From Phytomonas francai (lineage: Eukaryota; Euglenozoa; Kinetoplastea; Trypanosomatida; Trypanosomatidae), in NCBI GenBank assembly GCA_001766655.1, contig MJCC01000012.1, forward strand, positions 227,980-291,979: a stretch of 64,000 nt of DNA, in the 5' to 3' direction. Made by a program: the position numbers and the translations under genes. Numbering within the stretch: position 1 is the stretch's first letter; the number at the start of each line of letters is the position of its first letter. This document shows positions 9,853-18,822 of this stretch, in pieces. The notes under the pieces are model-generated. The model was given only the letters and a program-made list of their open reading frames with translations. It had not been told where the DNA came from and searched no databases.

Positions 9853-10383
9853 CACAACGGAACCCCCTCTTTTTTGTAAGCGAGATCGGGGGAGGGGAAG
9901 GATGGGTTACCCTTAGCCGGAAACTCGAATAACATCAATAGTCCTGTTCTTTTTGGGGGGGTGGGGGGTCATCGGTCTATGGTGTACGCGAATCCGTGCA
10001 CCGAATCCATTTCCTGTCAACTAGCAAAAAGTAATATTGGTAAAGGGAATAGAAACCATGCATGCATATGTATCTGAACAATTTTCCCATCCCCTCTCCA
10101 CATACCCTTTCTTTTTGGTATTCTTGTGCATTTCAAGACATTTTTAAAATATCCAACATTATAAAAGGCGAAACGTATCTTTTATAATAATAAAAGGGAA
10201 CCATTACCAGTACACGCGTAAGACGCCACACATCGACCAAAAAGAGTGCTTCGTTTCGTGCACGAAGTCGATTTACCTTTCCGGGAAGGGCGGCCTCTCA
10301 AAAATTGTTTCCAGGGATATCTATTTTGCCCACCCGTTGCGTAAGCTGCTGCTTTTCGCTTCCTTCTAGATCATACGATTGAT
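9853..10383. other. intergenic, G-tract and small hairpin
   Basis: No gene seen. Two G-runs lie at about 9955-9968. A 7-bp inverted repeat (ATAAAAG / CTTTTAT) around 10160-10185 could form a hairpin. A pyrimidine tract ends at AG 10368-10369. Confidence 0.5.
10346..10369 (+). promoter_or_regulatory. putative spliced-leader acceptor
   Basis: Pyrimidine-rich run ending in CTAG (AG at 10368-10369), 14 nt before the ATG at 10384. Inferred from layout. Confidence 0.4.
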
Positions 10384-13300
10384 ATGTTATCAGACGCCTT
10401 ACCATCCGCTAGTGGTTTGAACAGCGTATCCCTTTCTAGAGAGGATCCAGCATCTGCGATCGGGAACCCCTCCGCTGAGGGGTCACCCCATCCACAGGCT
10501 ATTTTAGCCAACTATCATATTTGCTTTACCGGTTATCGTGAAGAAGATTACCTTTTTGCGGAATCGCAGGATTTGGAAGGTCGAAGCTCTACGTTTTGTC
10601 GTTCTTCTACGAACGATCCCTACTCGGCAGGAACTCTACTGGTCCCCCCGGGCGGTTGTAATGGTGTGCGTGGGCTATGCAACCCCTATGAAGGGAAGAA
10701 TAGCCGAAATCAATCACCGCCCCCCGTAAGTTCACCAGGAAAGCAAACAACCACGGAAGGGGTAAATCGGGAAAGACAAACCCCCGCCCCACCCTCTCTC
10801 GTCCACGCGCACGCGTTTACATGTGACTTGCCACAGAGTTGGACCCTAAACCCAGGGGTGAAAGAAAAAGAAGGGATAGGAGGGGAGGCTATGAAAGCTC
10901 CACCACTACGAAGCCTCGATGATTATAAAAAACTTGCTGAATCCTTAGGTGCTCGTGTAGCGAATACGCTTTCTCGCAGGGCTGTTATGCGTATTCACAA
11001 AGAAAAAGAAAAAGAAGAAAAAAGAGTAGTAAATACAGAGGGAAAAAATGCTTCCTCTTCATTTGTTCTCGTCGCCTGGCGTGGGCTCACACGGAAACGC
11101 CTGATCGCAGAGCAGCTCGCCATTCCTACGGTGCTGCCGCGTTGGCTTGAGCTAAACGCCGGCATCACCTCCTCCCCAAACGGATCAGGAAAGGGAGAAA
11201 AAGAAACTTGCGAAAGGAAAGGCGAAAAACATCCGGTAGCGCTATCGACCTTGATGTTCGCAGTGCCTTGGCTGCACGGCTACATCTTCTCGACCTCGCG
11301 CATGATCACGGCGGAGGAAGAGACGTTGAGGATATTGGTTCAACGCCATGGTGGGGTCATTCAGCCTTTTTTAAATCAACACTGCGATGCGCTGCTCGTT
11401 TCAGCTGAGAGCGCGGAACAGCTTCGAACGTTTCTCCAACGCCTCTCACGAGGAATCTACGGAGATGGCCTCGATTTTGGAAGAACAGACCAGAGCAACA
11501 CCCCGCAGTCCTCTGTTGTTCAAAAAAGAAATGTGGCTTTTCAACGCGTCGGGGAGGCTACGGAAGGGATTTCGCGCAAGATCCTCGTCGCCTGGCGGTG
11601 TGATATCCCCGTGCTGGATTATACACGTTTTTTAAGGCTCGCAGGGCTTGTTGAAGAGCAAAATCATGGAGGTATTTCGTCTTCAATTGCTAATAGTAGC
11701 CATCACCACCACCATAAGGCGAGCTCACGGTTGGATTTCGATTCGATTGCGGAAACCTGTCGAATCGGACCTCCCCCGCCAGAGCGGCTGCGCGAGATCG
11801 TCCTCCCAACAGACGCTGCTACGGATGGGGCTTGCAATGATAAAAACATAGAGGCTCTTGCTGGAGAAAGCAAAGATAACTCCCCTTTACTTGACGAAAA
11901 CGAAGAGGAGGAAGAAGAAGAAGACGAGAATACAGAGAGTTTAACGAGCTACGCGTCGTCCTTTCACGACGTGGCGGAGATGGGGGAGGAGTTTCTGCAC
12001 ACCCTGCAAGCACACAAAGATAACGAAGAGGGAGCCGCACAAACCATGATAGTTGATTCTCCCGACTATTATAGCGGAAATACGTTCCAAGATAAGGGTG
12101 GTATGAAGCTCGCCTTTGGAGTGGAAGAAACGGGTATGAAAAAGGATCCCGCTCCTTCCGAAAGAGGGTTTTTGCTCGGCCAAGAGGATGAAGAAGTGAA
12201 AAATGCAAAAAGCCCATGTACAAACAGCACGTTCACGGTAAATATAATTGATTCCTACTACGCAAAACAAAATGCCTCGCGAGATAGTATGCAGAGCCGT
12301 GCTTTGGGAAGAGCAGGTGACGACGATCCTCGAGGGGCGAAACTTCGCACGGGTTTTGCCACTCCCCCAGCCGCTATCCATGATAAAAAAGAGGATGAAA
12401 AGGCGGCTACGATGTTCGGAGGAGCCCCTTCCGAGCGAATGTGGGCCTCTGCCCTTCCCCCTCTCTCCCCCCGGCCTTTAGTGCCGATTCGGCCGCCTTT
12501 TTTAACGATTTCCTTCCTCGGCTGCGGGCCGGCGGAGACGACGGATGGGGCCCGCCTGGCGGCCGTCTGCCGTTTTCTCCGCCTGCCATTCCCGACGAGC
12601 GCCGTCGACGTCGTGATCCTCGGCGGCCAACTCCTTCGCAAGCGAAGGCTCCGGATGCCCGCGGGGGAGATCCACGAGCGGGGCGCCTTCGGCGGGGAAA
12701 ACGGCGAAGGCGGGGCGATCGGCGTGGGCGAAAAGGGGGGGGTCGTTCGGGCCGCGAATAAACCGACCCCCCGGCACCCCCTGCGCGGGCGTGGGGGCGT
12801 GGTTTTCTACACCACCCCGCGTGCGCTCGCGCGGGGGCTGGCGGGGCTCTACGGGATCCCGTCGGGGCGCCTCGTGCGCTTCGCGTGGCTGCGCGCGGCC
12901 TACGAGGCGCTCCGCGGCCTCGCCGACGACCGCGGGGGCCCTCAAAACGACGGCCCGTCGTCGACTTTAGGCGGGGGCTTTTCGCCCGCCCCCCCCCTCG
13001 GCGCCGCGGAGCTGCCGAGCCCCGACGACCCGCGGTACGCCGTGCGCGCGTGGTCGCCGCCGGCCGCCGCGGAGGCCCCCGAAAACCCCCCCGCGGAGGC
13101 CCCCGAAAACCCCCCCGCGAAGGCCCCCGCAAAGGACGACGGCGGCGAAAACGCGGCGAAACGCGCGAGGCCGGCGGCCCCCCCGCGGCGGCGTCCGGGG
13201 GAGGGGCGCCCCCCCGCCACGATTCCGCCCGCGGCCGCCCCGGAAAGGGTCCGTGCGGGCGAGGAGGACTACCAAACGGAGATCGCGCACGCGCACCGGA

Positions 13301-16300
13301 TGCTGAACGGCCTCCTCGGCCTCCTCTCCTCGCCCCCGGGGGAGGCGGAGAGGCCGTCGGGAAAGCGGCCGACGGGGCTTTTGCGGGGTGTGATTGTGTG
13401 CTTTACCGAGGGCGACTTTGCGCGGATCAACTTGGCGGTGGTTCGTGGTTTGGTGAACTTTGGCCGCGGACGGTGGATGAAAAAGACGAGGCTGGAATGG
13501 CTGCGCATGAGCCGTGAGGGGCCTACGCACGACAGCAAACGCCGCATGCAGGTATCCGATGATGGCGAGGTAGTCAAAAGTTTCGAAGAGGGCGGAAATC
13601 AAAGGAAAGGGACGTTGGAAGAGGATAATAATAGCAACGAGGCGCCCACGGCAGCCATGTTGGAAGAGGCTGTGCGCAAGAATATGTATTTTGGAAAGCT
13701 CAAAAAACTCCTTCTACGCAACCCTCTAGCGTCTTTTGAATTCAAACCCCCATCCTTGAAGTCCGCGCAGCGCATCAAACGGTGCCCTACAGCGAAGGAA
13801 GAGGAAGAGGAGAAAAAGGAAAACGCGCAAAGGGAAACACTAAGCGGTGTGTTAGCAGGTCCACAAGCGCGTGAACCTCTTTCAAGGAGCGACCTTCACC
13901 TATTTGATGAAGGGTACTCCATCACGGAGCTCAGCATGGCGGGCGATCTTGAGGAAATTAGGTCCGCCGCCACCTCTACAGCTGCCTTTCCGCCTCAAGT
14001 ATCGCAAAGCGATGAAAAAGAACATGAAGCCCTTCCAAAAAGGGAACCTAACAATAGCAATAGCAGCAGGCAGCTCGAGAAACTCCGTATTGCCTCCCTG
14101 CGATGCCGGCAACCGCTCGCGCTTCACGTCATTCCCCATTTTTACCAACAACTGGATACCACCAGGCCGACGCTGGGGGCGAAAAGCGCGCATGCGAGTT
14201 CGACAAACGCCCACGCGCGAGGCGATCTCGCGCAGGATGCGAATCGATCCTCGCCGACGTCGTCTCCTTTGCGGTACCTCCCGCGGGTGACCTCGGACTA
14301 CCTCCTCTGCTGCCTCGCGAGCGGGCGCCTTTTAGATCCAAAGGCGTGCTTTACCTTCCACACGCCCATCCCGCGCTCCACCGACGCCGCGCTTCGCCTT
14401 CGCCGCGCGCAGGGTCTGGGGGAAAAGGGCAAGAAGAGCGAGAAAAGCGCCACGGGGCCGTCGGCCTCGTTTTTGGCCCCCTCCTCCGCCTTTTCCGCCT
14501 CGTCTTTGGCCTTCCCGGGGCTCTCTCCGTGGATGTGGGAGCGGCGGTACGCGAAGCCGGGCTCCCTCGGGGTCTGCGTCGCTTTTGTGTGGGTTCTGCC
14601 GGAGGCCGGCGGCGGGGAAGAAATCGCGGGCGAAGCCGCCGACGAGGACGCGAAAAGTCCGGCCCGCGAGAAAGAAATCGCGCCGCTGATTCGCTCGCTG
14701 GATTACGGCCTTCGCGCGGTCGTGCGGGCGCTCGGCGGGGCCGTCCGGCAGGCCGTCGACCCCGCCGCCGTCACCCACGTCGTCGTCGTCGACGTCATCG
14801 CGGTGCTGTCGGGCGCCCTGCACGACCTCTACGGCGGCCCGGTCGAAAAAGATCAAAATGAAAAAGAAGAAGGGGAGGCCAAAGACGACGAAAAAGGGCG
14901 GGGATTTCGCGCGGGGCGGAAGGCCGCGAGGTACTGGCCCCCGGGCGCGCGCGCGAGCGACGAGGTCGCGCGCGTCTCCCTGCGGTGGCTGGAGGAGAGC
15001 ATGCACTGGGGGGTCTTCGTGGACGAACGCGCCCCCGCGTACGCGTGGAGGCCCCCGCCCCATCTCCATTTCGCGCCGGAGACCAGCGAACCCCCGACAG
15101 CCGACGCGGAAAGGAAGGAGGGAAGGCGAGCGAGGGAAGCGCGGCGGCGCGTTGACGACAACGGGCAAACCTCGCGGGAGGGACGACTGGGGAAGCGACA
15201 TCGCAGCCTGTCGTCCGATTTGGTGCCGGATGCCCCCAAGAGCCCACACGCACGCCCCGCGGAAGGAAAAGACGACGGCAAACCAAAAAGAGAAGAAGAA
15301 GAAGAAGAAGAAGAGGGAGCGTGCGCCCATGAGCCTCCTGCTCCACCCCTGACGACGGCGTTTAACTTCCGCACGCCTGTGAAATCGACTGAGAACGGCG
15401 GCGGTGGGGCCCCGCCCTTTTCTTCTTCCTCTTCTCAGTCCAGACGAGCGTACGGCATCCGGTCGAGCGCGCCCCTGCCCTCACCGATTCGCCAACTCGA
15501 CGAAATCATGGGATCGACGCTGTACTCGCGACGAAAACGAGCGCGCGCATCGGATCGTTCACCTTCGACGCAAATTAATGCTGAAGGGCACTCGCGCGAG
15601 TTTCAAACGCGCCTTCAAACACCAGAGCGGACGGTGATGATGAAAGTGCGCGCAGATGACAAGTCGGACGATTTTGTGAGGACCCCCCTTATCGTGGGGT
15701 GCTCTTTGCAAGATCAGGCCTGCACGCCTGTGAGGTTATCCAGCTTACCACAACTCGCAAAGCGTTCAAATACGCCCTCCTCTTCTATTTATGCCGAGGA
15801 TAAAGCGGTTGTTAGGCGAACTGCATCCAATATGAAAACCGAAGAAGAAGAAGAAGAAGAGGAAGAAGCGCAAACCACGACGTTCGACCCACCTGACGAA
15901 GCGGTGGCATCTGAACCTTTTAGAGACGTGGAAGAGCAAAGACTCTCCACCGCTGCGGCACCGAATCCGCGTGATTCCACGCAAACAAAAGACGTTACCG
16001 AGGGGATTCTCCCCGCCCTTCTTGAAGCGGATAATTTAGCTAGTGTGAATCCAATAATACTACCCTCGATTGATATGAGCGGCGTTCGTGGTAAACGAAC
16101 TTGTTTAGACGAATCCCCCGCCGCGCCCTTGTGTACGCGTGAGGAAACGATCATATGCTCCTCCTCCTCGTCAAATTCAGAAGGGGTGGCAAAGATCCAT
16201 GAAGAGGAGAATAAAAAAGCGGAAGCGGCCTCTCTGACTGCTCAAGCGAAAAAAGATAAAGAGGGAGCTCCTGGTGGCAAGGGGAAGGTGCTGCAGGTGT

Positions 16301-18240
16301 ATATTTTACACGATTTGCCAGGCCGAGAAGCTCTTCTTGAACGCTTTAAAGACGCGGTGGAGAATTTAATCCCCTCCCTCCCTCATGTAATGGCTTCAAC
16401 GGATACCAATGAAGAGCGCCCCTTTTCCCCCTTCACGGATGATTTTATTCCTTATAAAAAACAGAACCCCGCGAGGGTTCCGGAAAAAATGCCCCAAATG
16501 GCGATTTCGCACGCGTTTTGCCCAATTTTATTCGTGGATGACTATCGCCGAGCGGACTGCCTCGTTGCGCATGACCTGAGCCCGCGGGAGAGCGTGCTGG
16601 CAGCGATCGCGGCGGGGCTTTGGCTCTTACAACCGGCTTTTATTTCGTACGTCGTGGAGAAGCTCGAAACCGAACGCCGTGGCGAAGCCGTGGATATCTT
16701 TTTCGCGCTCGAGCGCTTTGCGTGGGAAGAGGAAGCGCTCCCACCACGCGCGCCTGCCATCAATCACGCGCTTGCAAAGCAATCCGTCTTGCACCGGCAA
16801 AGGCGACAGGCCGGAAAAAGCCGTGTGTTTGATCAAAAAGTGTTTATTCTATGCTTTCTAGACGAAGAAAAGGGAGGGGATGAAGATTGTTTGGAGGACA
16901 AAAACGACTTGTCAAAGGATGTGGAAGGCCGCTTTGGTGGGGACTGCGGTCCGGGCTCTGATCTCTCCGGGCTTCCAAAGGGAAAAGGAACAGAAACAAA
17001 TTCGAAAACGGATCCATCAAAAGGGGTAAAAATTCCGCCTTCAACACACAATGGAAACGCCAACCCCTCATTATCTTCAGAAAATGCTGGCGTCAAGACA
17101 AAGCGGCAGAAGCCTGCACAAACTCGCTGCGATTGGAAGAAAAAAGTAGCCCCGATTGCACGTCTCGTGCATGCGGGAGGTGGAATCTTGCTCTGCACCG
17201 CGCGAATTCATCTGAATTGCGATGATGATACGAAGGAAAATGTCGTCAATAACGATAAAAACAGCAAGACCTTAAGTTCTCCTAATAGAGGGGATCCTTC
17301 GCAACCGCCTTTAGTGCTTAGTGCGATGGATTTCTCCTCCAGTTCGTGTTCCGAGTGGGTCCACTCTAAAGTGGAGAGAAATCAAGGCGAAAGCACCTTT
17401 GACCTTGTTCAAAAAGCGAGCTGTGGGGATACAATATTAGAGGTCTTTTCCACCCTTCTGTGCACGGGTGCGTTGGCTTGCTGCCGCCGTTATTGCATGC
17501 GTGCTGACGGCGATGCGAACGATCCTTTCGGGGCCCCTTGCGAGGATGGAAATAGATACCAAACGCGTCCTCCATCGGCCGCGCGCGAGCCCTCTGGTGA
17601 GGCTCTTGCCGCGCCGGAGCTTACCCTTCTCATGGACTCCACTCTGTTAAACAAAAAGTCGATCCCTTCCGCCTCGCCCTCCCCCTGCATGACGCTTCGA
17701 AGCTGGTGGAGCCGTGTGTTTAGAAGTGTCGAGGATGCCGAGCCGCGCGTGGCCTTACGGAGGATTCTCCAGAATATCCAACAAGAATGTCGGGCCTGCC
17801 TGCCGGCTGGAGGCTCCAACCCTAGGGTAAACTACGGGGTTTTCAATCCGTACGAGGATGGTATCGCGCCGAGCAATCCTTATGACGGCCTCACGTTGAC
17901 CTCTGCGCGATTTCTTGGATCAGCTTATCCGACTGAAGTGCCCTTTCAGAGGGCTCGTGCCGAGGACGCAGACTTGGGAAATGCCGCTGTGCGTGCGTTT
18001 GTCGGGAGAGTTCGTCAGAATGCAGAGAAATGGGTAGCGGAATTGAATTCTGTGCAGGAAGCTGAAAAAAAGGGAGATTTGCTAGGACGTGATCAAATGC
18101 TTCACATCACCCTCCGCCAACTTGTGGGTGTTAAATTTTTCTCTGTTAGGATCATGAGCTGGCTGGCGCGTGAGTTGATTGGGCAAAGGGGCTTAGATCA
18201 AGATCACGTCAGTTGCGTAGGAACGATGTCCCTGGAATAG
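10384..18240 (+). CDS. giant multi-BRCT domain protein, 2618 aa
   Basis: Several BRCT-like modules are spread among long acidic and Ser-rich spacers. Module 1 starts at about residue 40 (YHICFTGYREEDY), continues after an insert with AESLGARVANTLS near 180, and closes with VLVAWRGLT and the conserved Trp (LPRWLEL). Module 2 is at about 293-415 (LHGYIFSTSR, ILVQRHGGVIQPFL, DALLVS). Weaker modules lie near 700 (FLTISFLGCGP), 1000 (GVIVCFTEGDF), 1390-1550 (GLRAVVRALGGAVRQAVD, THVVVVDV, SLRWLEESM) and 1965-2260. BRCT arrays bind phosphopeptides in DNA-damage and replication scaffolds such as TOPBP1/Dpb11 and MDC1. A TOPBP1-like role is inference. GC content swings sharply within the gene (very high at 12490-13340 and 14250-15300). 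A 24-bp tandem repeat (AEAPENPP) lies at 13069-13134. The stop is TAG. The frame is intact over 7.8 kb. Confidence 0.75.
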   Translation: MLSDALPSASGLNSVSLSREDPASAIGNPSAEGSPHPQAILANYHICFTGYREEDYLFAESQDLEGRSSTFCRSSTNDPYSAGTLLVPPGGCNGVRGLCNPYEGKNSRNQSPPPVSSPGKQTTTEGVNRERQTPAPPSLVHAHAFTCDLPQSWTLNPGVKEKEGIGGEAMKAPPLRSLDDYKKLAESLGARVANTLSRRAVMRIHKEKEKEEKRVVNTEGKNASSSFVLVAWRGLTRKRLIAEQLAIPTVLPRWLELNAGITSSPNGSGKGEKETCERKGEKHPVALSTLMFAVPWLHGYIFSTSRMITAEEETLRILVQRHGGVIQPFLNQHCDALLVSAESAEQLRTFLQRLSRGIYGDGLDFGRTDQSNTPQSSVVQKRNVAFQRVGEATEGISRKILVAWRCDIPVLDYTRFLRLAGLVEEQNHGGISSSIANSSHHHHHKASSRLDFDSIAETCRIGPPPPERLREIVLPTDAATDGACNDKNIEALAGESKDNSPLLDENEEEEEEEDENTESLTSYASSFHDVAEMGEEFLHTLQAHKDNEEGAAQTMIVDSPDYYSGNTFQDKGGMKLAFGVEETGMKKDPAPSERGFLLGQEDEEVKNAKSPCTNSTFTVNIIDSYYAKQNASRDSMQSRALGRAGDDDPRGAKLRTGFATPPAAIHDKKEDEKAATMFGGAPSERMWASALPPLSPRPLVPIRPPFLTISFLGCGPAETTDGARLAAVCRFLRLPFPTSAVDVVILGGQLLRKRRLRMPAGEIHERGAFGGENGEGGAIGVGEKGGVVRAANKPTPRHPLRGRGGVVFYTTPRALARGLAGLYGIPSGRLVRFAWLRAAYEALRGLADDRGGPQNDGPSSTLGGGFSPAPPLGAAELPSPDDPRYAVRAWSPPAAAEAPENPPAEAPENPPAKAPAKDDGGENAAKRARPAAPPRRRPGEGRPPATIPPAAAPERVRAGEEDYQTEIAHAHRMLNGLLGLLSSPPGEAERPSGKRPTGLLRGVIVCFTEGDFARINLAVVRGLVNFGRGRWMKKTRLEWLRMSREGPTHDSKRRMQVSDDGEVVKSFEEGGNQRKGTLEEDNNSNEAPTAAMLEEAVRKNMYFGKLKKLLLRNPLASFEFKPPSLKSAQRIKRCPTAKEEEEEKKENAQRETLSGVLAGPQAREPLSRSDLHLFDEGYSITELSMAGDLEEIRSAATSTAAFPPQVSQSDEKEHEALPKREPNNSNSSRQLEKLRIASLRCRQPLALHVIPHFYQQLDTTRPTLGAKSAHASSTNAHARGDLAQDANRSSPTSSPLRYLPRVTSDYLLCCLASGRLLDPKACFTFHTPIPRSTDAALRLRRAQGLGEKGKKSEKSATGPSASFLAPSSAFSASSLAFPGLSPWMWERRYAKPGSLGVCVAFVWVLPEAGGGEEIAGEAADEDAKSPAREKEIAPLIRSLDYGLRAVVRALGGAVRQAVDPAAVTHVVVVDVIAVLSGALHDLYGGPVEKDQNEKEEGEAKDDEKGRGFRAGRKAARYWPPGARASDEVARVSLRWLEESMHWGVFVDERAPAYAWRPPPHLHFAPETSEPPTADAERKEGRRAREARRRVDDNGQTSREGRLGKRHRSLSSDLVPDAPKSPHARPAEGKDDGKPKREEEEEEEEGACAHEPPAPPLTTAFNFRTPVKSTENGGGGAPPFSSSSSQSRRAYGIRSSAPLPSPIRQLDEIMGSTLYSRRKRARASDRSPSTQINAEGHSREFQTRLQTPERTVMMKVRADDKSDDFVRTPLIVGCSLQDQACTPVRLSSLPQLAKRSNTPSSSIYAEDKAVVRRTASNMKTEEEEEEEEEAQTTTFDPPDEAVASEPFRDVEEQRLSTAAAPNPRDSTQTKDVTEGILPALLEADNLASVNPIILPSIDMSGVRGKRTCLDESPAAPLCTREETIICSSSSSNSEGVAKIHEEENKKAEAASLTAQAKKDKEGAPGGKGKVLQVYILHDLPGREALLERFKDAVENLIPSLPHVMASTDTNEERPFSPFTDDFIPYKKQNPARVPEKMPQMAISHAFCPILFVDDYRRADCLVAHDLSPRESVLAAIAAGLWLLQPAFISYVVEKLETERRGEAVDIFFALERFAWEEEALPPRAPAINHALAKQSVLHRQRRQAGKSRVFDQKVFILCFLDEEKGGDEDCLEDKNDLSKDVEGRFGGDCGPGSDLSGLPKGKGTETNSKTDPSKGVKIPPSTHNGNANPSLSSENAGVKTKRQKPAQTRCDWKKKVAPIARLVHAGGGILLCTARIHLNCDDDTKENVVNNDKNSKTLSSPNRGDPSQPPLVLSAMDFSSSSCSEWVHSKVERNQGESTFDLVQKASCGDTILEVFSTLLCTGALACCRRYCMRADGDANDPFGAPCEDGNRYQTRPPSAAREPSGEALAAPELTLLMDSTLLNKKSIPSASPSPCMTLRSWWSRVFRSVEDAEPRVALRRILQNIQQECRACLPAGGSNPRVNYGVFNPYEDGIAPSNPYDGLTLTSARFLGSAYPTEVPFQRARAEDADLGNAAVRAFVGRVRQNAEKWVAELNSVQEAEKKGDLLGRDQMLHITLRQLVGVKFFSVRIMSWLARELIGQRGLDQDHVSCVGTMSLE
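13069..13134 (+). repeat. 24-bp tandem repeat, 2.7 copies
   Basis: Units begin at 13069, 13093 and 13117 (the last is partial) and encode AEAPENPP-type repeats in the most GC-rich part of the BRCT gene. This suggests slippage expansion. Confidence 0.8.
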
Positions 18241-18822
18241 TGCATGTTCCGAAAAGGATAAAAAACAAAATCAGATATTAAATTCGCCCTGTGGGAGTCC
18301 CCACACCAGCGTAGACAGAGTGAAAATGCATTATTTCAAATATAGAGGCATCCACTTCTTTTCTTAACCTTTACTATTTCTCCTAAATAGAAATCGAAGA
18401 GGGATAGAATAGACAAATAAAGCAAAAAAAGAAACCAACTGATAACATGGGAATTCCAAACTCCAAAACATGTGATAATGTTGATAGTATAATCGACGTG
18501 CTAGCTAATTAAACTCCTTCCTCTTTAGCACAAAAACCCTCTCTTTATCATTTCTTCAAAAAAAAAAAAACGAGAAAAGGTAAAGAAGTAGAAATAGTCC
18601 CTTATATTTTAAAAAAGAACATAATTTGTTTTTCTGCTGAGGGAATTTTCCCATTGCTTTTTTTCCCCCCATACACACTGTATCATACATAAAGAAAATT
18701 GCGTCGCAAGACATCTTGAAAAATATAAAAAAGCAGTATATATATATATATATATATATACTCTGTAAAAGGGATATTTCACTGCCTCTCCAACGCGTAC
18801 ACGTACGCGCGCCTTAGATTAC
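18241..18822. other. intergenic, AT-rich, (TA)12
   Basis: No gene seen. AT-rich, with a (TA)12 microsatellite at 18737-18760. AG at 18816-18817 lies 6 nt before the next ATG and could be the splice acceptor. Confidence 0.5.
18737..18760. repeat. (TA)12 microsatellite
   Basis: Uninterrupted TA dinucleotides in the flank between the BRCT and FYVE genes. Confidence 0.9.

Noticed and set aside
8527..9855. 442-codon open frame on the minus strand opposite the DNAAF1-like gene
   Set aside because: It is the antisense shadow of GC-rich codons. Its product is Arg/Gly/Val low-complexity, while the + strand frame has clear family motifs.
14332..15330. 332-codon minus-strand frame inside the BRCT gene
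   Set aside because: Same GC-driven artefact; the composition is Arg/Pro/Gly-rich and the + frame continues through.
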